Source: Actinomycetota bacterium (lineage in GTDB: Bacteria > Actinomycetota > Thermoleophilia > Solirubrobacterales > 70-9). Taken from it: 5,250 bases of DNA. The translations under genes and the position numbers were made by a program. Location of the stretch: positions 1-5,250 of the forward strand of contig JAFDWD010000164.1 in assembly GCA_018268695.1 (NCBI GenBank), in the 5' to 3' direction. Below, in pieces: positions 1 to 5,233 of the stretch; position 1 is the stretch's first letter; every line of letters starts with the position of its first letter. Below the pieces are notes generated by a model, which was given only the letters and a program-made list of their open reading frames with translations, was not told the origin of the DNA and did no database searches.

Positions 1-9
1 AAGTCCCCC

Positions 10-591
10 ATGCCTAAAACGAAGAAGAAGGACGGCGTCGAACAAATCGTCGCCAAAGCCTTCGCGCACCCGCTCCGCGTACAGATTCTGATCATTTTGA
101 ACGAGCGGGTCGCGAGTCCGAACCTGCTCGCCCAGGAGCTCGACCAGAGCCTCAACCTGGTCGCCTACCACGTCCGCGTGCTCGAGAAATACGACTGCAT
201 CGAGCTCGTCGACACCAAGCAGCGCCGCGGCGCCACCGAGCACTTCTACCGCGCCACGCGCCGCCAGTTCCTCTCCGACTCCGAATGGGCGCGGATGCCA
301 CAGAGCCTCCGCCCCGGCCTCTCCGGAGCGATGCTGAAATCGATGTTCGACGACATCGAGGAGGCCGTCAAAAGCGGCTCGATGGACGAGAAAGACGACC
401 GCCACATCAGCCGCACCCCGATGGTGGTCGACCAGAAAGGCTGGGGCGAAGTTTCGACGCTCCTCGCCGAGACGCTCGACAAGGTGCTCGAGATCCAGTC
501 CGAGTCCGCCAAGCGCCTCGCCGACTCAGGCGAGGACGGGATGCTCTCGAAAGTGGAGATGCTGCACTTCAAGTCCCCCGATCCCGCCTGA
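10..591 (+). CDS. ArsR-like winged-helix transcriptional regulator
   Basis: Probable cytoplasmic DNA-binding regulator of 193 residues. Residues about 10-85 look like an ArsR/HTH_20-type winged helix. The stretch AFAHPLRVQILIIL is the typical first helix of this fold. The recognition region follows (LAQELDQSLNLVAYHVRVLEK), where helix 3 ends in the YHVRVLE pattern seen in many ArsR relatives. A wing-like segment comes next (GATEHFYRAT). Residues about 86-193 form a helical, charged C-terminal part with a possible dimerising helix (LAETLDKVLEIQSESAKRLA). No metal-binding cysteine pair is visible (the single Cys is in EKYDCIEL), so a classical metal sensor is unlikely. The ATG at 10 is the natural start, but only nine bases precede it, so promoter and ribosome site cannot be judged. 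It is convergent with the encapsulin gene. The target is unknown; autoregulation or control of an upstream gene outside the window is possible. Confidence 0.88.
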   Translation: MPKTKKKDGVEQIVAKAFAHPLRVQILIILNERVASPNLLAQELDQSLNLVAYHVRVLEKYDCIELVDTKQRRGATEHFYRATRRQFLSDSEWARMPQSLRPGLSGAMLKSMFDDIEEAVKSGSMDEKDDRHISRTPMVVDQKGWGEVSTLLAETLDKVLEIQSESAKRLADSGEDGMLSKVEMLHFKSPDPA

Positions 592-606
592 CCGGCATCG
601 GGGGAC
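573..606. terminator. Inverted repeat between convergent genes, candidate bidirectional terminator
   Basis: GTCCCCCGAT (573-582) is perfectly complementary to ATCGGGGGAC (597-606). The 14-base loop itself contains a GCC/GGC pair (586-588 with 594-596). The hairpin covers the TGA stop of the regulator gene (589-591) and ends 15 bases before the encapsulin stop codon. Position between two convergent genes fits a shared terminator. No T tract follows on either strand, which is common in high-GC actinobacteria but makes the terminator role an inference. Confidence 0.6.
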
Positions 607-621
607 CCGGCCCGGCGTCGC

Positions 622-1425
622 TCAGGCGGTGAGCGGCGCCGCGGCCTCCGGAGTCGCGACCACGAAGGAGAAGCTCTCCTCCAGGTAGAGGTGCACCTGG
701 TTGGCGTCGTGGTGCGAGTAGCCGATCGAGAGATCCTGGCCCGATTCGAAGAGGAAGTCCCCGCCGCGCAGGCTCATCGCCACCGCGCCCGACAGCCCCG
801 GCGCCCAGACGATCGGCCCGCCGCCGAGGATCTTCCCCAGGTGGTCGAAGAGCGGGTAGCCGCCGTGCTCGGCCGTCTCGATCGCCTTGATGTACTCGTC
901 GGGGCCGAGCGCCAGCCCGTAGGGCCCCTCGACGCCCGCCTCGCGCAGACCCTCGACCGCCCGCGCGACCGAACGCGGATAGGCGTCGGCGTCGGTGCCC
1001 AGCGGCTCCGGCTCGAACGGCGAGGACTCGATCACGCCCTGGATCCCGGCCTTCGCCCAGCCGTTGAAGACGGCGGCGTTCTCGCAGACGGCGATCTGGT
1101 GGGCGGCGTTGTCGAGCGACTCGAGGTCGACGTCGACGGCGCCACGGTCGTCGTCGCGCATCTCCGCCCGCGACACGTTGAAGTCGACCCGCACCTCGAC
1201 CAGCGGCAGGACCCGCCGGCGCACGGCGCTGACGCCCGGCTCGGCGCCCTCGACCGGCTCCACCCGGCCCAGGTTCGTGGCCGAGTGCCGCCAGCCCTGC
1301 GGGCCGACGAAGTCGACCAGACGGCGCGCCGCCAGCGGCCCGGAGAGGCGCTCGCGGGCCTCGTCGTCGAGCAGCTTCCAGTTCGAGTCGGTGAGCGGCG
1401 CGTGGCCGCGGAGGAGGTGGTTCAT
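622..1425 (-). CDS. enc: Family 1 encapsulin nanocompartment shell protein
   Basis: Shell protein (267 residues) of a self-assembling icosahedral compartment with the HK97 phage-capsid fold; family members of this size usually form 60-subunit T=1 cages. The match to known encapsulins runs full length. The N-terminus reads LLRGHAPLTDSNWKLLDDEA, as in the Thermotoga protein (FLKRSFAPLTEKQW), and GPQGW, GVEGPYGLAL, RGGDF and QDLSIGY are family hallmarks. The C-terminus (HLYLEESFSFVV) corresponds to the strand that ends the fold. Residue 87 is Ala, whereas the Thermotoga shell has Trp87 at its flavin site, so flavin binding is not expected. The presumed five-fold pore loop is near residues 183-191 (TAEHGGYPL). 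The ATG overlaps the stop of the upstream cargo gene as ATGA, indicating translational coupling; GAAGGGA about nine bases upstream may serve as ribosome site. It is the second gene of a cargo-shell operon. Confidence 0.97.
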   Translation of the reverse strand: MNHLLRGHAPLTDSNWKLLDDEARERLSGPLAARRLVDFVGPQGWRHSATNLGRVEPVEGAEPGVSAVRRRVLPLVEVRVDFNVSRAEMRDDDRGAVDVDLESLDNAAHQIAVCENAAVFNGWAKAGIQGVIESSPFEPEPLGTDADAYPRSVARAVEGLREAGVEGPYGLALGPDEYIKAIETAEHGGYPLFDHLGKILGGGPIVWAPGLSGAVAMSLRGGDFLFESGQDLSIGYSHHDANQVHLYLEESFSFVVATPEAAAPLTA

Positions 1426-1820
1426 CGTCCTTGTCCCTTCATGCTGCCGATTCCGAGAGATCCTTCGCCGCCTGCCATCGGGGCGACCAGGTCGCCCCCG
1501 CCGTCACCCTCCGAGGCCGCCTCGGCGTCCTCTCCGTGCTCGACGATGTCGCCCTCCTGGAAGAGCACTCCTGCGGCGATCTCGCGCCAGCGCGGCGTCT
1601 TGCGCAGGAGGAACTCCAGGTCCATCGAGAAGTGCTTGAACTCCTCCCCCTGGGCGTCGCTCATGATCGCCCGGGCGTCGGCGTCGGGCTCGACCGCGAG
1701 GCGCTGCTGGTACCAGCCGATCGCCTGACACTCCTCTTCGAGGGAGGCGCAGAGGCGGGCGAAGGTCCGCGTCTCTGCCGGCAGCTCGTCCGGCGGCTCG
1801 TGGTATTGGTCGAATCCCAT
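1422..1820 (-). CDS. encFtn: Encapsulated ferritin-like protein (EncFtn), encapsulin cargo
   Basis: Ferroxidase cargo (132 residues) of the adjacent encapsulin. Known EncFtn proteins assemble from short two-helix subunits into annular decamers, oxidise Fe(II) and deliver Fe(III) mineral into the shell. Helix 1 carries LEEECQAIGWYQQR and helix 2 AIMSDAQGEEFKHFSMDLEF, matching the EncFtn pattern ExxxxxWY...DEExxH. By alignment from memory with the Rhodospirillum rubrum protein, ferroxidase ligands are kept (Glu30, Glu60, His63; Tyr37 nearby). The entry-site Glu31 equivalent is Glu29, but the Glu34 equivalent is Gln32. Residues about 94-119 are an acidic, Gly-rich linker, followed by the targeting peptide. 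The ATG at 1820 is chosen because AAGGAGG lies four bases upstream and because homologues start with a similar HEPxDEL segment; the much longer open frame upstream runs antisense through the sigma gene. First gene of the operon, overlapping the shell gene by 4 bp. Confidence 0.95.
   Translation of the reverse strand: MGFDQYHEPPDELPAETRTFARLCASLEEECQAIGWYQQRLAVEPDADARAIMSDAQGEEFKHFSMDLEFLLRKTPRWREIAAGVLFQEGDIVEHGEDAEAASEGDGGGDLVAPMAGGEGSLGIGSMKGQGR
1425..1463 (-). other. Encapsulin cargo-loading (targeting) peptide
   Basis: The last 13 residues of the ferritin-like protein, GSLGIGSMKGQGR, match the family 1 encapsulin targeting consensus, a short Gly/Ser/Leu-rich tail of the type SLxIGSLKG that docks on the inner shell face. 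It follows a disordered-looking linker (EGDGGGD...APMAGGE), as expected for a tethered cargo. Met replaces the more usual second Leu of the hydrophobic pair (SMKG instead of SLKG), a conservative change. Confidence 0.9.
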
Positions 1821-1910
1821 TGGGCCTCCTTGATCGACGGGGACGGCGCCGACGAGCTTACCGGCGCCGCTATGGTGTGACGCCGGTGCCCCCCGGTGCC
1901 GGGGCGTCGC
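1821..1910. promoter_or_regulatory. Divergent control region between the encapsulin operon and the sigma gene
   Basis: This 90-bp spacer must hold the start sites for both divergent units. The perfect 8-bp palindrome CGGCGCCG occurs twice (1844-1851 and 1862-1869), 18 bp apart start to start. Between them lies TAAGCT on the minus strand (1855-1860), a possible -10 for the encapsulin operon. TATGGT (1871-1876) on the plus strand is a possible -10 for the sigma gene. CCGGTGCC occurs twice with a 10-bp period (1883-1890 and 1893-1900); the second copy lies in the inverted repeat CCCCGGTGCCGGGG (1891-1904). No good -35 hexamer is visible for either direction. The palindromes could be operators for a dimeric regulator, but such GC-only words arise easily in this base composition. 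Confidence 0.45.
1825..1831 (-). promoter_or_regulatory. Strong Shine-Dalgarno site of the EncFtn gene
   Basis: Reads AAGGAGG on the minus strand, four bases before the ATG at 1820. It decides the start of the ferritin-like gene, and it is by far the best ribosome site in the window: the sigma, anti-sigma, STAS and channel genes lack a clear one. This suggests that the cargo is translated strongly. Confidence 0.85.
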
Positions 1911-2723
1911 ATGGTTCCAGCCGATCGCGAAGAGATACGACCGTCCCCCGAGGGGGCTCCCAACGGACCCGGCGAGGGCCTCGCGCCCGAGTCGCTGCTG
2001 TGGCGCCGCCTCCGTGACCAGCGCGACCCGGCCGCCCGCGAGGAGCTCGTCCGCCGGTACCTCCCCTTCGCCAGGAACCTGGCGCTGCGCTACCGCGGCG
2101 CCTCGGAGTCCTTCGACGACCTGCTGCAGGTGGCGAACCTCGGCCTGGTGAACGCGGTCGACCGCTTCGACCCGGCCCGGGGCACCCCCTTCGCCGCCTT
2201 CGCCTCCCCCACCATCCTCGGCGAACTGAAGCGCCATTTCCGCGATCGGGTCTGGACGGTGCGGGTACCGCGCGGCCTGCATGACCGGATGGCGGAGGTG
2301 GAGAAAGCGACGGCGGCGCTGACCGTCGAGCTGCAGCGCTCGCCCTCGGTGAACGAGATCGCGGCGAAGCTCGAGATCGACCCGGCCGAAGTGCTGGAGG
2401 TGCTGGAGGCCAACCACAATCGCCGGCCGCTCTCCCTGGACCGTCCGGTCGGCGGCGAGGAGGACGAATCGCCCGCCTCGGAGTGGGTCGGCGACGAGGA
2501 CGGGAACTACGAGCTGATCGACGACAAACTGGCGCTGGAGGGGGTCCTGCCCCAACTCGACGACCGCGAACGGCTGATCCTCCGCCTGCGCTTCGTCGAG
2601 GACATGACCCAATCCCAGATCGCCGACCAGATCGGCCACTCCCAGATGCACGTGTCCCGCATCCTGCGCCGGACCCTGGAGCGGATCCGCGAACAGGTCG
2701 CCGAGCAGGACGGCGAGAGCTAG
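1911..2723 (+). CDS. SigB/SigF-type alternative RNA polymerase sigma factor
   Basis: Group 3 sigma-70 protein of the SigB/SigF/SpoIIAC type, which directs RNA polymerase to general-stress or developmental promoters and is usually held inactive by an RsbW-like kinase. With the 270-residue start, region 2 spans about 45-115: FDDLLQVANLGLVNAVDRFD is the core-binding helix and FASPTILGELKRHFRD the -10 recognition segment, very like SigB (FAIPTIIGEIKRFLRD). Region 3 is about 116-180 and includes VPRGLHDRM and SPSVNEIAAKLEI. Region 4 is about 208-263, with the -35 helix-turn-helix MTQSQIADQIGHSQMHVSRI. The ATG at 1911 is chosen; an in-frame GTG at 1896 would add five residues and cannot be excluded, since neither has a Shine-Dalgarno site. 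It is divergent from the encapsulin operon, and its stop lies 4 bp from that of the convergent anti-sigma gene. Confidence 0.95.
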   Translation: MVPADREEIRPSPEGAPNGPGEGLAPESLLWRRLRDQRDPAAREELVRRYLPFARNLALRYRGASESFDDLLQVANLGLVNAVDRFDPARGTPFAAFASPTILGELKRHFRDRVWTVRVPRGLHDRMAEVEKATAALTVELQRSPSVNEIAAKLEIDPAEVLEVLEANHNRRPLSLDRPVGGEEDESPASEWVGDEDGNYELIDDKLALEGVLPQLDDRERLILRLRFVEDMTQSQIADQIGHSQMHVSRILRRTLERIREQVAEQDGES

Positions 2724-2727
2724 CGCA

Positions 2728-3528
2728 CTAGGAGGCGGTCGCGGCGATCGCGACGACGAGGTACTCGCCGTCGCCGTCGGATTCGGTGCGGACCTCGTCG
2801 GCCAGCGTTTCCAGCGAGCCGCCGAGATCGGGAAGGGAGAGGCTCTGACGCAGTCCGTCGGCGGCGCCGGAGGCCATCGGGCCGACCTTCAGCTCGACCC
2901 CCTCGGGGCGATCGAGGATGCTGAGGCGGACGTGGCCGTCGGCGAAGCGGGCCGGAGCGGCCGCCGAGATTGCGTCGGAGAGGAGCATCGCGTCGGAGAT
3001 CCGGTCGATCGTGATCTCGTGCCGGGCGGCCAGCGCGGTCAGGGCGCGGCTCAGCACCGGGCCGACCAGCTCCGGCGGCCCGACCGTCAGCTCGGTCCCC
3101 TCGGGGACCGGCGGGATCGGCGCCGGCTCGGCCTCGCGATCCGGAAGTGGGCGGGCGATCAGCGGCAGGTGCATGCGGATTTCGGTCCCGCGCTCGACCC
3201 CGCCACGGATCTCGAAGCTGGAGGAGAGCGCCGCGATCAGCGCCAGGCCGATCCGCAGGCTCGGGCGGTCGACGCCGGGCCGCGGGCTGATGCCGCTGCC
3301 GAAGTCGCGCACGGCGACGGTCAGGCCGTCGCCGTCGGGCATCGCGTCGATCTCCAGCGGGCCCGCCTCGCCCTCCGGGTAGGCGTGGACGACGACGTTC
3401 ATGCAGGCCTCGGTGACGACCGTCTTCAGGTCGGCGATCGAGGCCTCGTCCATGCCGATCCGCTCGGCCAGGCCGGCGATCGCGTGCCGTACCACCGCGA
3501 CGTTCTCCGCTTTCGCGGGAAGCGACAT
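2728..3528 (-). CDS. RsbW/SpoIIAB-like anti-sigma serine kinase with a degenerate second ATPase domain
   Basis: Predicted partner-switch kinase (266 residues): it would bind the sigma factor and inactivate the STAS antagonist by phosphorylating its serine. Residues 1-122 form a GHKL/HATPase_c domain. The N-box is in LKTVVTEACMNVVVHAY (Glu40, Asn44), the G1 box is DFGSG (75-79), and the lid/G2 region is about 91-100 (LRIGLALIAA). After a Pro-rich linker (126-145), residues about 146-266 align without gaps to the first domain at a 146-residue offset, but the N-box Glu and Asn are Ala186 and Ala190, and Asp75 becomes Pro217. The second half therefore looks like a dead duplicate. Single-domain RsbW proteins are only about 140-160 residues. 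The ATG at 3528 lacks a ribosome site; an in-frame TTG at 3564 would add 12 residues. It is convergent with the sigma gene and divergent from the STAS gene. Confidence 0.9.
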   Translation of the reverse strand: MSLPAKAENVAVVRHAIAGLAERIGMDEASIADLKTVVTEACMNVVVHAYPEGEAGPLEIDAMPDGDGLTVAVRDFGSGISPRPGVDRPSLRIGLALIAALSSSFEIRGGVERGTEIRMHLPLIARPLPDREAEPAPIPPVPEGTELTVGPPELVGPVLSRALTALAARHEITIDRISDAMLLSDAISAAAPARFADGHVRLSILDRPEGVELKVGPMASGAADGLRQSLSLPDLGGSLETLADEVRTESDGDGEYLVVAIAATAS

Positions 3529-3654
3529 CTGGAGGCCTGATGAGTCGACGTTGGTGGGGCTCAAGTTGCTTCTTATCCCGACATATGCGGCACGCGAGGT
3601 ACGGTCAGAAAGACCCGCGTAACGGGCAAACCTACCGGCCCCGGCCTCGCCCTG

Positions 3655-3679
3655 ATACCCAGGCGGCCCGGCCGCAAAC
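3655..3679 (-). promoter_or_regulatory. SigB/SigF-type promoter for the anti-sigma kinase gene
   Basis: On the minus strand GTTT (3679-3676) is followed after 15 bases by GGGTAT (3660-3655). This matches the known SigB/SigF promoter pattern (GTTT, 14-16 bases, GGGTA/T). It is the only GGGTAT on either strand of the window. Transcription would begin near 3648 and leave a leader of about 120 bases before the ATG at 3528. This predicts that the sigma factor encoded next door activates the gene for its own inhibitor. The assignment rests on motif match and position only. Confidence 0.65.
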
Positions 3680-3708
3680 GGCCCTGCCCGTCGAATCCCG
3701 CGCTGCGC

Positions 3709-3714
3709 TAGCAT
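3709..3714 (+). promoter_or_regulatory. -10-like element of the STAS gene, probably leaderless
   Basis: TAGCAT ends nine bases before the GTG at 3724, which would place the transcription start at or next to the start codon. There is no Shine-Dalgarno sequence before that GTG, consistent with a leaderless message as is common in actinobacteria. A clear -35 hexamer is not visible. It lies about 30 bp from the divergent SigB-type promoter, so the two units may compete for polymerase. Confidence 0.45.
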
Positions 3715-3723
3715 CGCGACGCA

Positions 3724-4095
3724 GTGGGTCCAGCCCCGTTCCAAGCATCCGCCTCCGAGATCGAGGGGGGAATCCGTCTCCTCGAGGTCAACGGAGAGCT
3801 CGACCTCTCCACCGCGACTCAGCTCGAGGGGCCGCTCGACGACGCCACCGCGTCCGCGGCGACGGCGGTGCTGATCGACCTCAGCGACTGCACCTTCATC
3901 GACTCCACCGGGATCGCCCTGATCGTGCGCGCCTGGCAGCGGGTCGACGCGGGCGCGGGGAACGGCGGCGAAGGCGGGCTCGTCCTCTGCTGCCAGAACG
4001 AGCAGGTTCGGCGCGTCCTCGAGGTCACCGGCCTCGAGCACTCGCTGCGCGTCTTCGCGACGCGCGACGAGGCCGTCGCCGCCCTGCGCGGGTGA
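3724..4095 (+). CDS. STAS-domain anti-sigma factor antagonist (RsbV/SpoIIAA-like)
   Basis: Small cytoplasmic protein (123 residues), close to the usual length of RsbV/SpoIIAA. When unphosphorylated such proteins bind the kinase and release the sigma factor; phosphorylation on a conserved serine switches them off. The STAS fold is seen in order: the first strands with LLEVNGELDLSTA (19-31), the strand AVLIDLSDCTFID (48-60), the phospho-site loop DSTGIALI with Ser61 as the predicted target, and a C-terminal strand and helix (LRVFATRDEAVAALRG). A Gly-rich loop (DAGAGNGGEGG, 75-85) is longer than usual. GTG at 3724 is the start because the match to the fold begins soon after it and a -10-like box sits just upstream. 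The divergent neighbour is its presumed kinase; the channel gene follows 62 bp downstream on the same strand and may be co-transcribed. Confidence 0.93.
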   Translation: MGPAPFQASASEIEGGIRLLEVNGELDLSTATQLEGPLDDATASAATAVLIDLSDCTFIDSTGIALIVRAWQRVDAGAGNGGEGGLVLCCQNEQVRRVLEVTGLEHSLRVFATRDEAVAALRG

Positions 4096-4157
4096 CGTCC
4101 ACCACGCTCCCGCGTGCGGACGATCAACTCCCCCAGCCGACCGGGTAGCGGGCTCTG

Positions 4158-5126
4158 ATGCCCGAACGTAGGCCGCGAAGGCCGAAACGGCCGAAGCTGC
4201 CACGTGAGCTCTTCGAGACGCGCACCCACGCCTGGGAATCGCTGGGGCTGAGCGAGGAGATCGAGACGAAGAAGGTCTCCAAGAGCACGATCGTCGGCGT
4301 CATCGTCGCGATCCTCGCCCTGATCGCGACCCTCGTCGTCTACTCGCACCGCCGCCAGATCGCCCCCGGCTACGGCGAATGGTTCCGGATCGGCACCGTG
4401 ATCGTCCTGCTCATCGTCGGCAGCGCCGCGATCTCGCTCCTCTCCCGCTCCCTGCAGCCCCGCCTCTACCGCCGCCTCGACCCGGCCACGGCCGGTACCG
4501 CGGGCTTCGTCTTCCGGCTGCTCGCGGGCCTGCTGGTGATCGTGGTGGCGCTGCGGATCGCGGGGGTCAACGCGAGCACGCTCGCCGTCGGCGGCGCCTT
4601 CGCCGCCGTGCTGCTCGGCCTCGCCGCCCAGCAGAGCCTCGGCGCGGTCTTCGCCGGGATCCTGCTGCAGAGCACCCGGCCTTTCCGGGTCGGCGAACGG
4701 GTCCGCTTCGTCGGCGGCGCGGTGGCAGGCTCGGTCGAGGGGACCGTCACCTCGCTCGGCCTCTTCTACACCACGCTCAGCCAGGGAGCCGACCGGCTGC
4801 AGATCCCCAACAACGTCCTGCTCGCCCTCGCCGTCGTCCCCCTCCGCGAGCCGGAGCCGGTCGACGTCCGCGTCCGCTTCCCCCGCCACGTCAGCCCCCG
4901 GGACGTCGAGCAGCAGCTTCTGCGCACGATCACCGTCCCGACCCGCTACCGGCCGAGCGTCTCGCTCGAGGAAATCGAGCCCGACTGCGTGATCATGAAG
5001 ATCAACGCCACCCCCCTGCGCTCCGAGGACGGCTCCCAACTCGCCGAGGAGGTCCTGGAGGCCCTGCACCGCCGCGACACCGCCGAACATCGGTCGACAG
5101 GCGAAACGACGCCGCTGCCGGACTAG
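4158..5126 (+). CDS. MscS-family mechanosensitive ion channel
   Basis: Inner-membrane channel (322 residues) expected to open under membrane tension and release solutes on osmotic downshock. A basic cytoplasmic N-terminus (MPERRPRRPKRPK) precedes membrane segments at about 43-62, 76-97 and 114-135. The pore helix follows at about 139-172 (LAVGGAFAAVLLGLAAQQSL). The diagnostic FAGILLQSTRPFRVGERV joins the pore to the beta domain, which holds GSVEGTVTSLGLFYTTL and LQIPNN. Aligned with E. coli MscS, the pore-lining Leu109 is kept (Leu155), Leu105 is Val151, and the hinge Gly113 is Gln159. One more membrane segment than E. coli MscS and a C-terminal alpha/beta region (235-300) are present. The tail (about 306-322) is polar. 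The ATG at 4158 has no evident ribosome site. Its position after the STAS gene, with a 62-bp gap, allows a shared transcript. A specific stress role is inference. Confidence 0.93.
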   Translation: MPERRPRRPKRPKLPRELFETRTHAWESLGLSEEIETKKVSKSTIVGVIVAILALIATLVVYSHRRQIAPGYGEWFRIGTVIVLLIVGSAAISLLSRSLQPRLYRRLDPATAGTAGFVFRLLAGLLVIVVALRIAGVNASTLAVGGAFAAVLLGLAAQQSLGAVFAGILLQSTRPFRVGERVRFVGGAVAGSVEGTVTSLGLFYTTLSQGADRLQIPNNVLLALAVVPLREPEPVDVRVRFPRHVSPRDVEQQLLRTITVPTRYRPSVSLEEIEPDCVIMKINATPLRSEDGSQLAEEVLEALHRRDTAEHRSTGETTPLPD

Positions 5127-5145
5127 GGGCCCGAGAAACCGGCAA

Positions 5146-5162
5146 GGGACGCAAGGCGTCCC
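5146..5162. terminator. Small hairpin after the channel gene
   Basis: GGGACGC and GCGTCCC form a perfect 7-bp stem around the loop AAG, 19 bases after the stop codon of the channel gene. A second small hairpin follows (GGCCG/CGGCC around TCT, 5172-5184). Neither has a T tract. They are plausible elements of a transcription end region together with the long palindrome downstream. Confidence 0.45.
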
Positions 5163-5188
5163 GGCGAGCACGGCCGTCTCGGCCACGA

Positions 5189-5233
5189 CCCCCTGCACGC
5201 TTGTCTCGCATAGCGAGACAAGCGTGCAGGGGG
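5189..5233. repeat. Perfect 45-bp palindrome (21-bp arms, 3-base loop)
   Basis: The arms 5189-5209 and 5213-5233 are exact reverse complements, CCCCCTGCACGC... on the left and ...GCGTGCAGGGGG on the right, around the loop ATA. Farther out GCCACG (5182-5187) can pair with CGTGGC (5245-5250), so the structure may extend beyond the window. It lies 62 bp after the channel stop codon. A very stable bidirectional terminator is the most likely role. The 21-bp perfect stem is longer than typical intrinsic terminators and lacks a T tract, so a dispersed palindromic repeat is a real alternative. Confidence 0.85.

Noticed and set aside
691..1728. A 345-residue plus-strand open frame opposite the encapsulin operon
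   Set aside because: Arg/Val/Asp/Ala-rich shadow translation; the minus strand has full-length matches to encapsulin and EncFtn.
1848..1863. SigB-type box (CGGTAA on the minus strand) upstream of the encapsulin operon
   Set aside because: Only CGGTAA, not GGGTA, and no GTTT at the required distance; not enough to claim direct sigma control of the nanocompartment.
1821..2651. Upstream extension of the EncFtn reading frame to give a 409-residue protein
   Set aside because: It runs antisense through the well-supported sigma gene, shows low-complexity Arg/Val/Gly/Asp-rich translation, and the family match plus AAGGAGG fix the start at 1820.
3610..3628. Second GTTT...GGGTC pair on the minus strand in the anti-sigma leader
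   Set aside because: The spacer is only 11 bases and the -10 ends in GTC; both deviate from the promoter class.
4143..4148. GGGTAG just upstream of the channel gene as a SigB-type -10
   Set aside because: No GTTT or G-N-N-T element 14-16 bases upstream, so it is probably a chance match.
3529..4203. Upstream extension of the anti-sigma frame to give a 491-residue protein
   Set aside because: The extra part is antisense to the STAS gene and crosses the divergent promoter region; similarity to HATPase proteins begins only at about 3528.
3819..5198. A 459-residue minus-strand open frame opposite the channel gene
   Set aside because: Composition is typical of an antisense shadow of a GC-rich gene (Asp/Gly/Arg/Glu-rich, no domain), while the plus strand encodes a clear MscS channel and STAS protein.
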